Positions 43,694 through 53,243 are shown, counted from the stretch's first letter. The stretch: DNA of 64,000 bases from Elizabethkingia occulta (GCF_002023715.1 NZ_MAHX01000013.1:558001-622000), one strand, 5' to 3'. Numbers and translations are program-made. Notes: generated by a model not told the origin, from the sequence alone.

Positions 43694-45114
43694 TTTACTT
43701 GCGTTTTTTGAGCTATTGAATTAATCAGGTCTTTATCAAATTTTTTTGGATTCTTTTTGTACTGTTCAATTGTTCCTATGTCATCAAAATAATTTCTCAA
43801 CGTTTCTAAATGCAATCCTTTACTGGTATTGTTTTCGAAATAGGAGATGTCTAAAGTATAACTGAACTTTTTTAAATACAGAAGCAATTCGTCTACAGTG
43901 AATACTTCAATAATATTGTCTATGAATTGATAACCATATACAAATTTGAAAACACTGTCTTCCCGTACATTGCGCTGATTGGTAACACGTAGTGAGTAGA
44001 TCATTCTATACAACCATAAACCTGCTTCATAAAGCCTGTAAAACCCAAATCGGCTCACATAAGAAATCAGGGCGGCTTCAAATAATTCTTTCAAAAACAG
44101 GGTGCCATTGTTTCCGTGTAGCACCTTATTTCTAAATTCATAATAGTTTTCCGGAACTCTGTAATCATTAATAGAACCAAATAATATTTCGTGAAGATGA
44201 ATATATTCGTTGATATAATCCAAAGTGTTGTTGCCGTTTGCCAAGGGCTGTTTTAGTTGTTTGTAATGGCTTTCGTGCAACTGAAACATTCTTCCACCAT
44301 CATTTTTTACAGCACTGTAATGGTAGGAGATATCTTCATGGTTATTTTTGGTGTTGATTGTATATTCATCAATAATAGAAGCTTTTATTCCTCTTTCATC
44401 TTTATAATAAGGGAATGATCTCCATTTGCGATTGTCCCAAAAACGTACTTTTGTGAGCAATTGCACAAGGTATTCAACTTTAGAATTTTCAAAAGCTTCC
44501 CATCTTCGGGCCTGATAGTTGATTGTTTTCGGACAGCTGATAGCGCGCAGATGATGCGCCTTTAAAATATCACTTCCGTCCAAACGTACTCCGCCTGTAT
44601 TCTGGGTTTCAAAAAATGTATAAGCCAAATCTTCCGTATCGGTTACAATAAGGGTTACATTGATATTGGAAAAATCGAAATAGTCCAAAACATTTTTTTC
44701 TCGGTATTCAAAAATGTTTTTTTTAGCAATACTTTTCAAATACGATAAGTTGTACTTTATATTTTCGATGGTTTTGCTGGCAGAATAGGTAATGCCCGAT
44801 TTATAATCAGGATTGGTTATTTTCTGTATTAATAATGAGGTGGTTAATCGTTGCTGGCCGTCAATAATTTTGAGAAGTCCATTTTCCTGATGCAAAAGGA
44901 TGCTTCCAAGATAGTACATCGGTTTTTCTGCAATTGTAGATTGGTGGTGCTCAATGACACTATCCAAGAGTTGGTTGATCTGCTTCTCTTGCCAAACATA
45001 AGGACGTTGATATTCCGGAATAGATAATTGTCCTTTGATGCTTGTACCTTCAATGGCTTTATTTTTTGTTTCAAATAAATCTTGTAAAGTACAGCTGATT
45101 ACTTGTACGCTCAT
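43690..45114 (-). CDS. DUF262-domain protein without obvious nuclease domain
   Basis: A 474-residue protein with the DUF262 motifs YQRPYVW (near residue 35) and IIDGQQRLTT (near 82). The C-terminal half is helix-rich and shows no DUF1524 H-x-Y-P-Q motif, so this copy probably works with the downstream nuclease-bearing copy, with which it overlaps by 4 bases. Similar split pairs occur in GmrS/GmrD-like systems. A 95-base gap separates it from the upstream OGG-fold gene. Confidence 0.82.
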   Translation of the reverse strand: MSVQVISCTLQDLFETKNKAIEGTSIKGQLSIPEYQRPYVWQEKQINQLLDSVIEHHQSTIAEKPMYYLGSILLHQENGLLKIIDGQQRLTTSLLIQKITNPDYKSGITYSASKTIENIKYNLSYLKSIAKKNIFEYREKNVLDYFDFSNINVTLIVTDTEDLAYTFFETQNTGGVRLDGSDILKAHHLRAISCPKTINYQARRWEAFENSKVEYLVQLLTKVRFWDNRKWRSFPYYKDERGIKASIIDEYTINTKNNHEDISYHYSAVKNDGGRMFQLHESHYKQLKQPLANGNNTLDYINEYIHLHEILFGSINDYRVPENYYEFRNKVLHGNNGTLFLKELFEAALISYVSRFGFYRLYEAGLWLYRMIYSLRVTNQRNVREDSVFKFVYGYQFIDNIIEVFTVDELLLYLKKFSYTLDISYFENNTSKGLHLETLRNYFDDIGTIEQYKKNPKKFDKDLINSIAQKTQVK

Positions 45115-45209
45115 GTTGGTGTTATATCATTTTTTATTTTTACTTCAATAGCTGCTATAATTATTTATTGCGGGATATACTTTTTATGGAAATTCAGGCT
45201 TTTAAACTT

Positions 45210-45860
45210 TTATAAATCGTTGGTCGGTTTTAGATGATTGCCAAATATAAAAAGAAACTGTTCTATATTTTCTCCGTTGACATTCAGTAATTGGGATACT
45301 TCAAACATCACCTGAAGATATGTTTTATACATTCTTCCTGCATTGTGCAGAGATACTTGAGAAAGAGATTCAAATTCTTTGAATATTCTGTTTTTAAAAA
45401 CTCTTATGAGCCGTTCGTCTAATATAAGTGCGGGAATTTCCCCAAATCTAAAATTGGAAAAATACAACAGTTTGGAATAGGTGGATAATCCTAAACCTGT
45501 TATTGTACTCAATTGATTTTGCATTACAGCTACATCATCAACTTTCAAAGTAGCTGTGTTTGAAACGGCTAAAATTTCTGTAAGTTTATCTAATTGCTTG
45601 TAAATATTCTCAAAATTATTTCCACGCATTCCTTTCGGATACCCCCAAAGAATAGTTTTCAGGATTAAAAGATCCGGATTGTTGGTTTCGCGTATATCCT
45701 GTCGACTTATGCATATACTTTCTGCTCCTTTAAAAAGTTCAGTATAATGATTTCCTGATAACCGTTTTGCCCAGTTGCTTGCTTTAACTGTGAAAGCCTG
45801 ATCTGCTACCGGAAGCATTTTAATCAGGTCAGCATAGCTTTGTATCGAAATGGCTGACAT
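45210..45860 (-). CDS. OGG-fold/HhH glycosylase-like protein of the restriction island
   Basis: A 216-residue protein. The middle segment ITGLGLSTYSKLLYFSNF is a helix-hairpin-helix, followed by PALILDERLIRVF with a well-placed Asp, the layout of the HhH-GPD/OGG glycosylase fold. The upstream LKTILWGYPKGMRGNN segment recalls OGG-fold proteins seen next to restriction systems. It begins 3 bases after hsdS, so it is translated with it. It may excise or bind a modified base; the assignment is by motif and moderate. Confidence 0.62.
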   Translation of the reverse strand: MSAISIQSYADLIKMLPVADQAFTVKASNWAKRLSGNHYTELFKGAESICISRQDIRETNNPDLLILKTILWGYPKGMRGNNFENIYKQLDKLTEILAVSNTATLKVDDVAVMQNQLSTITGLGLSTYSKLLYFSNFRFGEIPALILDERLIRVFKNRIFKEFESLSQVSLHNAGRMYKTYLQVMFEVSQLLNVNGENIEQFLFIFGNHLKPTNDL

Positions 45861-45863
45861 TTT

Positions 45864-47177
45864 TTAGCTTACTTTTAGCTTACCCGTTACTACATTGTCA
45901 ATCAGTACGGTTTTATATTCTTTTAGTTTTTCTATTTCCTGTTGTTTTAAAGAAATGGCTTTTGAGATTTTTTCTTCTATTTTTTCTAAATAAGCGACAA
46001 TTTTGACTTGCTCTATGTTAGATGGAATTGGGAATGAAAAATTATTGAAATTTTCCGTAGGAAATCTCCATCTACCTAACATTGATACTCCTTGTCCATT
46101 AGCGTAGAAAGCTTTATTGGAATAACAAAGTTGGAGCAATTGTAAAAGATATTTTTTATTAGCATTGGGTAAAATAGATTGGAAAACGCGATAATCTGGG
46201 CTAATTACACCATCATACTTAGTTATATCTACCCAACCTGTGAGTAAATCCATATGATTCATAGCAAATTCACCTTTGTTGCAGAATTGATAATTTGAAT
46301 AATCTGAGGCAATTTGCCCCTCTCCATTTGAAATGTCTTTGATTTTTATACCTCTTTGTGTAATTGATAAAATATTATAACCTTCTCTTCCAGCAATTCT
46401 TTTTAAAATTTTGAAAACATATTTTAGTCTCATAACTTTCCAATGCTCCGGAATCTCACCAACCCATTCTACGCCACTGTCTTTAAATTTAACCTTGTCA
46501 TCCAAGCCTTTGGTTACAGCTTTTTGAATAAGGATTTGACGACGTTCTTTTAGTAGTTCTATTTCTTTTTCCTTGATGAAAATGGTTTGGTCAATTTTAG
46601 CCGTTTTATCATCCAGAAAAGATGCAATGGTTTGTTGTTCGGGAAGAGGAGGAAGAATAACCTTTAATTGTCTTATATTCTCTTTGTTTAATTTAGGCTG
46701 AGCTGATGATAATGCTGTTATTTGAAGCCACTGCCAATATTTAGATGAATTTATGAGATAAAATGTGTAATTTATCAATAGGATATTATTCAACTTTAAT
46801 AAGAACATATTGGGACCTAGAGAAGCTTTGTAATTAATATCAGGCATTATACAGCATAGCCCAGCATAAGCACCTACATTAGCAATTAATAATTCACCTC
46901 CAAAAAGCTCAGATTTTTTGAGATATTTATGACTTTTTTCGTCAATATATATCCCGCCATTTTCTAGATTTTTTCTTAAATCAGTTAACCGGATTAGTTT
47001 TGAATATGAGACATCATCAATATATGTTACATTTTTGGCTAAATCTCCAAATGATCCATTTGCGGTAAAATCAGTCAAGACATCTATTAATTGCCTGAAG
47101 TTTAAACATTGCCATTTTTCAGGAATCTCACCGATCCAATCCACACCGCTGTCTTTGTATCTATCGTAGCGCTTCAT
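45864..47177 (-). CDS. hsdS: Type I restriction enzyme specificity subunit
   Basis: A 437-residue subunit with two target-recognition domains, each starting with a matching sequence: KDSGVDWIGEIPEKWQ near residue 8 and KDSGVEWVGEIPEHWK near 232. They are separated by the conserved helical spacers with FLDDKTAKIDQTI and KEKEIELLKERRQILIQKAV. HsdS sets the bipartite DNA target. It lies 2 bases after hsdM. The recognition sequence cannot be read from the protein. Both target domains look complete, so the subunit is probably functional. Confidence 0.94.
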   Translation of the reverse strand: MKRYDRYKDSGVDWIGEIPEKWQCLNFRQLIDVLTDFTANGSFGDLAKNVTYIDDVSYSKLIRLTDLRKNLENGGIYIDEKSHKYLKKSELFGGELLIANVGAYAGLCCIMPDINYKASLGPNMFLLKLNNILLINYTFYLINSSKYWQWLQITALSSAQPKLNKENIRQLKVILPPLPEQQTIASFLDDKTAKIDQTIFIKEKEIELLKERRQILIQKAVTKGLDDKVKFKDSGVEWVGEIPEHWKVMRLKYVFKILKRIAGREGYNILSITQRGIKIKDISNGEGQIASDYSNYQFCNKGEFAMNHMDLLTGWVDITKYDGVISPDYRVFQSILPNANKKYLLQLLQLCYSNKAFYANGQGVSMLGRWRFPTENFNNFSFPIPSNIEQVKIVAYLEKIEEKISKAISLKQQEIEKLKEYKTVLIDNVVTGKLKVS

Positions 47178-47179
47178 TC

Positions 47180-49531
47180 CTAAAAAATTAAGATTTCTGT
47201 CAACAATCCGTCACCTTCTTTTTCCAATGCCAATATTTCTTTTGTTACTTCCTTCAAAGAACGCAAAGGAGCAGGTTTATAAAAATATTTATTAAAGCTT
47301 AGCTCATAGCCAATCTTTACGGAGTCCAACGCTATCCAGCTTTCTTCTACAAAAGGTTTTACTTCTTTCAGGAAATATTCCTGTATATTACTTTTTAGCG
47401 GGATGCTTTCGCTGTCGCGTAGGTCAGATTCTGTTTCATAGAGAATATATTCAGCTTTTTTGTCCGTAGGGAAATAGCCGTAATAAGATAAGTCTTTTTC
47501 TTCACAACCTAAATAGTCCAACAAATCAGCAAGCTTCTGGCTGTTTAATTTTTCTGTTTTTTTAATGACTTTATCGGCTTCATCATCATACCAGCTTACG
47601 GCATCCAGAATCTGTTTTTTCTCAGTGGCAGACAGTTTTGTTTTATTCTTTTTCAAAACTTCATCTACTTTGCTGGTAAACAGGTTAAAGTTGGTGTAGA
47701 TTTCAGTGCCCAAAACCTCCATTAGTTTAGAGGCAGTCTGATGTAATTCTTTCTGTTTTAGCCAGGTTTCTTTTTTCAGAAAAGCAGCTTGTTGCTTTGT
47801 ATTGATGTTAAGTTCTTCTTTGTCAATATAATCTGCTATTTCTTTTTTATATTTTTCGAGCCCGGTATAAACTTCCATTCCGTATTGTTCAAAAAGGTAT
47901 TTTGAAAACTCGGCTTGTGTTTTATCCCATTTTAAAACCTCAATCTTTTCTTCCGTAAACTGTGCTTTCAGTCGTTTCGGACGTTCGATATTTATTTTAT
48001 AATATCCAAAGTCAGCATTGTCAAAAACTTTGCTCGCTAGTTTTTGTTCGCCTTCTTTTTCTTGTTCACTCAGGTTTAGGTAGCAGTTCAAAATCTCGCT
48101 GATATGATCTTTACTCAGCTCACAGTTTTTGTTACCAAGATTCTTGCGCAGTTTCTGGTACATTTCACTGGCGTCAATCAGCTGTACTTTTCCTTTACGC
48201 TGGCTGGGTTTATTGTTGGTTAATATCCAGATATAGGTAGTAATACCGGTATTGTAGAAAATATTGTTGGGCAATTGGATAATAACATCCAGCAGATCAT
48301 TTTCTATAATATGCCTTCTGATGTTGCTTTCACCACCGCCTGCATCACCTGTGAAAAGACTGGAACCGTTGTGTACAGAAGCAATACGGCTTCCGATTTT
48401 GTTTTTATCGGTAAGAGGCTTCATTTTGTCCACCATTTCCATCAGGAAAAGTAGTTGTCCATCAGACGAACGTGGTACAGCGTCTACGTATTCTTCTTCG
48501 CCCCAGTAATTTTTCAGTTTTATTTTGAAACGGTTGTCGATAACGTCTTTTCCATCTTTGATGTATTTCTGTTCAGATGCCCAGCTCTTACCATAAGGCG
48601 GATTGGACAGCATAAAATCGAACTTGGTTCCGGCAAATTCATCAGTAGAAAGCGTAGAACCTACTTTGATGTGTTCAGGATCTTTACCCTTAATCATCAT
48701 ATCCGATTTACAGATGGCGTAGGTTTCATCATTCACCTCTTTCCCAAACATATATACCGAAGTACTGGTGGCTTTGATTTCACCTTCCGGATCCGTAATA
48801 AAATTTTCAGATTCTGTAAGCATTCCTCCTGTTCCGCAGGCAGGATCATAAATAGTAATCACCGATGGAATCTGATCTTTAATAGGATCAAAAACCATAT
48901 GTGTCATCAGGTCAATTACTTCTCTTGGCGTATAGTGTTCTCCCGCTTCTTCATTATTTTCTTCGTTGAATTTTCTGATTAGTTCTTCGAATACATATCC
49001 CATTCCCAGATTCGTCAATGCGGGTAGCTTTTTTCCTGCTGAATCCAGTTTGTCAAAAGGCGTAAGATTAATATCGGGGGAAGTAAATTTTTCCAAAACA
49101 TCCAGCAAAACATCTTTGTTGGCCATGTGTTTGATTTGAGCCCGTAAATTAAACTTACTGATGATTTCCTGTACATTGGCACTGAATCCATTCAGGTAGT
49201 CTTCAAAATTTCCTAAAAGAATTTGCTGACTGTTGGTAGCACTTCCGTAAAGACTTTGAAGCGTCCAATCGCTAGTGTTGTAGAAAACATATCCTGATGC
49301 AGCCGTCATTCCTTTGTCATCCCATTCTGTGAATTTCATAGTACTTTTTTGAAATTCCACTTCTTCCAGAACGTGTTGTTTAGTAGGTTCCAGTAAAGCA
49401 TCTAATCTTCTTAAAACTACCATTGGCAGGATTACATCCCTATATTTTCCTCTTACGTATACGTCCCTAAGACAATCATCGGCAATGCTCCAGATGAAAC
49501 TAACTAACTTGTTATGAACAGTATGGTTCAT
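47180..49531 (-). CDS. hsdM: Type I restriction enzyme M subunit (N6-adenine methyltransferase)
   Basis: A 783-residue methyltransferase. An N-terminal HsdM helical domain (about 8-160) precedes the N6-adenine methyltransferase core with the AdoMet motif DPACGTGG (229-236) and catalytic NPPYG (310-314). The C-terminal extension past about 500 is longer than in the classical 500-residue subunit and is Lys/Glu-rich and helical. It methylates the host's own sites and is essential for the complex. It is the first gene of the operon, with a TAAATTTG box 64 bases upstream of the ATG. Confidence 0.95.
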   Translation of the reverse strand: MNHTVHNKLVSFIWSIADDCLRDVYVRGKYRDVILPMVVLRRLDALLEPTKQHVLEEVEFQKSTMKFTEWDDKGMTAASGYVFYNTSDWTLQSLYGSATNSQQILLGNFEDYLNGFSANVQEIISKFNLRAQIKHMANKDVLLDVLEKFTSPDINLTPFDKLDSAGKKLPALTNLGMGYVFEELIRKFNEENNEEAGEHYTPREVIDLMTHMVFDPIKDQIPSVITIYDPACGTGGMLTESENFITDPEGEIKATSTSVYMFGKEVNDETYAICKSDMMIKGKDPEHIKVGSTLSTDEFAGTKFDFMLSNPPYGKSWASEQKYIKDGKDVIDNRFKIKLKNYWGEEEYVDAVPRSSDGQLLFLMEMVDKMKPLTDKNKIGSRIASVHNGSSLFTGDAGGGESNIRRHIIENDLLDVIIQLPNNIFYNTGITTYIWILTNNKPSQRKGKVQLIDASEMYQKLRKNLGNKNCELSKDHISEILNCYLNLSEQEKEGEQKLASKVFDNADFGYYKINIERPKRLKAQFTEEKIEVLKWDKTQAEFSKYLFEQYGMEVYTGLEKYKKEIADYIDKEELNINTKQQAAFLKKETWLKQKELHQTASKLMEVLGTEIYTNFNLFTSKVDEVLKKNKTKLSATEKKQILDAVSWYDDEADKVIKKTEKLNSQKLADLLDYLGCEEKDLSYYGYFPTDKKAEYILYETESDLRDSESIPLKSNIQEYFLKEVKPFVEESWIALDSVKIGYELSFNKYFYKPAPLRSLKEVTKEILALEKEGDGLLTEILIF

Positions 49532-49594
49532 GTATATTTTTATATATTAATTAATAGCGAAGGTCTACAAATAACCTATTCATAGAATGATTTT

Positions 49595-49602
49595 CAAATT
49601 TA
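49595..49602 (-). promoter_or_regulatory. Candidate -7 box of the hsdM operon
   Basis: Minus-strand TAAATTTG, matching TAnnTTTG, 63 bases before the hsdM ATG. The AAACCGTAAA site at 49631-49640 lies about 30 bases further upstream, where a regulator could contact the -33 region. Confidence 0.5.
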
Positions 49603-49630
49603 AGATAAAAAAGCAGATTTCCGTTGAGGA

Positions 49631-49640
49631 AAACCGTAAA
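49631..49640. promoter_or_regulatory. AAACCGTAAA site upstream of hsdM
   Basis: This decamer is identical to one inside the palindrome-containing region between the GIY-YIG and XRE genes (38135-38144). It may be a half-site for the XRE protein. Confidence 0.4.
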
Positions 49641-49657
49641 TGAAAATCAGAGTTTCA

Positions 49658-51043
49658 TTACTTCCCGATACAAAACTTGCTAAAGATATTCCCTAGTACC
49701 TCGTCATTGGTAAATTCACCCGAGATTTCACCAAGGTATTCTATAGCGTTGCGGAGTTCGTAGGCGAGGAGTTCCGTGGTAATCTGCGAAGAAACCGCTT
49801 CTTTTACCCGATTAACAGCATCCAGAGATCTTTGTAGCGCTTCGAAGTGACGCTGATTGGTAATCACCACATTGCCTTCTTCGGATTTCATTTGCTCTAC
49901 AAAAGAAGATAACTCATTTTTAAGCTCCTGAATATTGCGGTTTTCCAGTGCTGATATTTTTATAAAATCAAAAGGATGACTAATCTCCTTGCGGAAAAGG
50001 TCTTCAATCGCCTCAAACTGTGTAGGAACAACTTCGTCTATTTTAGTAAGGCAGATAATAAGTTCAAGTTTGTCGCGCAGAAGGGATCTCAGCATCTCGA
50101 AATCTTCAGAGAAATCAGCTGTGGCAGCATCAGCAAGGTAAACCAATACTTCCGCCTGTGCTACTTTTTCTTTAGCTTTTTGTACACCAATCGCCTCAAT
50201 CTCATCCATTGTTTCACGAAGACCAGCTGTATCAATTAATCGGAAAGCATGACCTTTGATGTGTAAAACTTCCTCAATAGTATCACGCGTGGTTCCGGCA
50301 ATATTGCTGACAATAGCGCGCTCTTCTTTTAGTAAGGCGTTCAATAATGTCGATTTTCCGGCATTGGGTTTACCGATAATAGCTACAGCAGTACCGTTTT
50401 TAATGGCATTCCCATATTGGAAACTCTCGATAAGAGAACTGAGTTTATATTCTATTTTATTCAGTAATCCATTTAGTGCAGTTCTGTCCGCAAATTCCAC
50501 ATCTTCCTCGGCAAAGTCAAGTTCCAGTTCAATCAACGAAGTGAAGTTCAGCAAGTCTGTACGCAATAAAGAGATTTCCTGAGAAATACCACCTTTCAGC
50601 TGGTTCAAAGCTACCTTTCTGGAAGCTTCATTTTCCGAAGCGATAAGGTCGGCAATAGATTCCGCTTGCGAAAGGTCGATTCTGCCATTCATAAAAGCAC
50701 GAAGTGTAAATTCTCCGGCTTTTGCCATGCGGGCACCGTTTTTAATCAGCACCTCCAGTATTCTTTTGGCAATATGCGGAGAACCATGAAAAGAGATTTC
50801 CACAGAGTTTTCGGTGGTAAAAGTTTTTGGGGCATGAAATACCGCAACCATTACCTCATCGATTACCTCATCTGCGTCTTTTATAAAACCATAATGTACG
50901 GTATGGGAAGTTGCCTTTTCCAGATTTTTACCTTCAAATACGGTATTTACAATACGAAAAGAATCGTCTCCGGAAACCCGAATCACCCCGATAGCACCCA
51001 TTCCGTTGGCAGTAGCTAAAGCACAGATAGTCTCTTTATTCAT
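49658..51043 (-). CDS. mnmE: tRNA modification GTPase MnmE (TrmE)
   Basis: A 461-residue protein with an N-terminal tetrahydrofolate-binding domain (about 1-118) and a helical domain. The inserted G domain has G1 GKPNAGKS (224-231), the switch segment GTTRDTIEE, DTAGLRE and TKID. The C-terminus is FCIGK, with the conserved Cys458. With MnmG it makes the 5-carboxymethylaminomethyl modification of U34 in several tRNAs. The length is normal. A TAAATTTG box lies only 5 bases before the ATG. Confidence 0.97.
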   Translation of the reverse strand: MNKETICALATANGMGAIGVIRVSGDDSFRIVNTVFEGKNLEKATSHTVHYGFIKDADEVIDEVMVAVFHAPKTFTTENSVEISFHGSPHIAKRILEVLIKNGARMAKAGEFTLRAFMNGRIDLSQAESIADLIASENEASRKVALNQLKGGISQEISLLRTDLLNFTSLIELELDFAEEDVEFADRTALNGLLNKIEYKLSSLIESFQYGNAIKNGTAVAIIGKPNAGKSTLLNALLKEERAIVSNIAGTTRDTIEEVLHIKGHAFRLIDTAGLRETMDEIEAIGVQKAKEKVAQAEVLVYLADAATADFSEDFEMLRSLLRDKLELIICLTKIDEVVPTQFEAIEDLFRKEISHPFDFIKISALENRNIQELKNELSSFVEQMKSEEGNVVITNQRHFEALQRSLDAVNRVKEAVSSQITTELLAYELRNAIEYLGEISGEFTNDEVLGNIFSKFCIGK

Positions 51044-51048
51044 AGGTG

Positions 51049-51056
51049 CAAATTTA
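51049..51056 (-). promoter_or_regulatory. Promoter box of mnmE giving a near-leaderless transcript
   Basis: Minus-strand TAAATTTG matches TAnnTTTG and ends 5 bases before the mnmE ATG, so transcription would start at or almost at the start codon. No clear -33 TTTG was found. Confidence 0.45.
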
Positions 51057-51097
51057 CGGCTTTTTTCATTGGTATTGTAAATGGCTTATTTTGGAAA

Positions 51098-51637
51098 TAC
51101 ATATCGTTAGTTGGAGTGGAATTATTAGTAGTGAAGCGGAGAATAATTCTGTATTGAGAATTCCTTTTAAACATTAAGGAATTTATTTTTAACACGAAGG
51201 CACAAAACAGGTTTATGCTTGTTATATTTTTAAGGCACGAATTGCTTCGCAATATTTTATAGGTTAGTGAAATTTTCGGTTATGACTCAGGGAATATCCA
51301 TTTTGAGTCTCTGAAAATCTTTGATTTTCCTGTGCCTTAAAAGTAGTGTTATGTCAAGATCACTTTTGTGCCTTTGTGTCTATAAATTTTTCTAAACGCA
51401 AAGATTTTTTGCACTTTATGCTGCTTTAAAGGAACGCGAAGCCGCTAACACTTAGCAATGAACTTAACTGTCTTAATACCTAAATGATGAAAATAATTTT
51501 ACCTTTAGGTGAAACCTTTGTGCTCTAAAAGCGGTGATATGTCAACAATACTTTTGTGTCTTTGTGGTTAAACCTGTCTTCTCGCTACGCTCCAATTAGT
51601 TTCGTACTCGAAGTTACGGGATTGCCTCTTTTAAAAG
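51098..51637 (+). repeat. 540-bp direct repeat, copy A
   Basis: Starts at TACATATCGTTAG and runs 540 bases to the start of an almost identical copy. It includes phrases such as TTTGTGCCTTTGTG, AAGGCACAAAACAGG and CTCGAAGT, which recur throughout the gaps on both sides of pepP-pruA. Short frames in it are shadows with no coding features. Confidence 0.8.
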
Positions 51638-52160
51638 TACATATCGTCAGTTCGAGTGAGATTATTAGTGAAGCTGAGAATAATTCTGTATCAAGAACTC
51701 CTTTTAAACATTAAGGAATTTATTTTTAACACGAAGGCACAAAACAGGTTTATGCTTGTTATATTTTTAAGGCACGAATTGCTTCGCAATATTTTATAGG
51801 TTAATGAAATTTTCGGTTATGACTCAGGGAATATCCATTTTGAATCTCTGAAAATCTTTGATTTTCCTGTGCCTTAAAAGCAGTGTTATGTCAAGATCAC
51901 TTTTGTGCCTTTGTGTTTATAAACTTTTCTAAATGCAAAGATTTTTTGCTCTTTATGCTGCTTTAAAGGAACGCGAAGCCGCTAACACTTAGCAATGAAC
52001 TTAACTGTCTTAATACCTAAATGATGAAAATAATTTTGCCTTTAGATTAAATCTTTGTGCTCTAAAAGCGGTGATATGTCAACAATACTTTTGTGTCTTT
52101 GTGGTTAAACCTGTCTTCTCGCTACGCTCCAATTAGTTTCGCACTCGAAGTGACGGAATA
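51638..52160 (+). repeat. 540-bp direct repeat, copy B
   Basis: A second copy, starting TACATATCGTCAG, following copy A without a spacer. It matches copy A with scattered substitutions and loses similarity after the GAAGTGACGGAATAT at about 52145-52160. Confidence 0.8.
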
Positions 52161-52672
52161 TATAAACCACATAGATACATAGTTTTTTATACAGTGAAGA
52201 GTTACATAGGTTACTAAAGTAATTACACATCAGTGGACTACAAAAACTTATGGACAGGGAAATGAAGGCGTTAAGAATTGTGGAATTATTTTCGTTAAAA
52301 TATGGATCGCGAAGAGCGCAAAGTTTTCTTTCTTGTTATAATACTTTAAAGTAATGTAAAGCTGTAATGATCACTGAAAGCTTAACTGTCTTAATATCTA
52401 AATGATAGAATTATTTTTAGTTTTTCTAATTGTATTCTTAAACTTTTGGCTTGATCCAAAAGTTACAAAAGATCAAGCCTTAGTTTCTCGGCGGTCAAAC
52501 TAGCTTTCAATCTCTAAAATGCTCAGAACTCGCTATGCTCAAACAATGATCATTTTTTAACGAGCTTTTCAAGCTTTTGACACTCGCCTGCAAAACTGAA
52601 GGCGCTTTTAAATATCGAGTTTGGACTGGAATGCAAAGCAGCTAACGCTTAGTAATGACAACTAAAAACTTA
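52161..52672. repeat. Non-coding stretch with a common Bacteroidota repeat hairpin
   Basis: No gene is seen. It includes the hairpin CTTTTGG-CTTGAT-CCAAAAG (52443-52462) followed by TTACAAAAGATCAAGCC, a sequence type that I recall as a widespread dispersed repeat in Bacteroidota genomes, plus degenerate fragments of the 540-bp unit. Confidence 0.55.
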
Positions 52673-53182
52673 ACTGCCTTAATATTTGAATAGTGAAAAT
52701 AATTTTACCTTTAGGTGAAACCTTTGTGCCCTGTAAACAGTAGCATATCAACAATACTTTTGTGCCTTTGTGGTTAAAGAATTTCTCGATACACGTCACT
52801 TTGTTCCGCACTCGAAGTGACGGGATTACCTATTTTGAAAGTACATATCGTCAGTTCGAGTGAAATTATTAGTAGTGAAGCGAAGAGTGATTTTGTATCG
52901 AGAACTCTTTTTAAACATTAAGGAATTAAGATAGTTTAGAATTAATAGCAAAGAACGCAAAGATGTTTTACCTGTTGTACTGCTATTTAAGGAATACGAA
53001 GCCACTAACACTTAGCAATAAAAGCTTAACTGCCTTAATGCCTTAATGATGAAAATAATTTTACTTTTAGATGAAACCTTTGTGCCCTAAAAGCAGTGAT
53101 ATATCAAAAATACTTTTGTGTCTTTGTGGTTAATCAACTTCTCGATCCAAAATTCTTTCAGAATTTCACTCGAAGTGACGGA
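52673..53182 (+). repeat. Diverged copy C of the 540-bp family
   Basis: Contains the same phrases as copies A and B in the same order (AAAATAATTTTACCTTTAGG, TTTGTGCCTTTGTGGTTAAA, TACATATCGTCAG at about 52840), but with internal deletions and a different centre. It ends before the pepP terminator. Confidence 0.65.
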
Positions 53183-53214
53183 TATCGTTCCCTTTTATGA
53201 TATTGACAAAACAA

Positions 53215-53243
53215 AAAATCTCGTAGCCACGCTACGAGATTTT
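53215..53243 (-). terminator. Terminator of the aminopeptidase P gene
   Basis: 13-bp perfect arms AAAATCTCGTAGC / GCTACGAGATTTT with a 3-base loop. T-rich on the minus strand; 25 bases after the stop. Confidence 0.9.

Noticed and set aside
48455-48982. 175-residue frame antisense to hsdM
   Set aside because: It covers the reverse strand of the conserved methyltransferase core; the sense protein explains the sequence.
52826-53011. Short minus-strand frame in the repeat region, and similar ones at 51040-51252, 57472-57681 and 57860-58069
   Set aside because: These frames are shared because the underlying direct repeats are shared. They start or end at repeat junctions, have no protein-like composition and differ in frame between copies.
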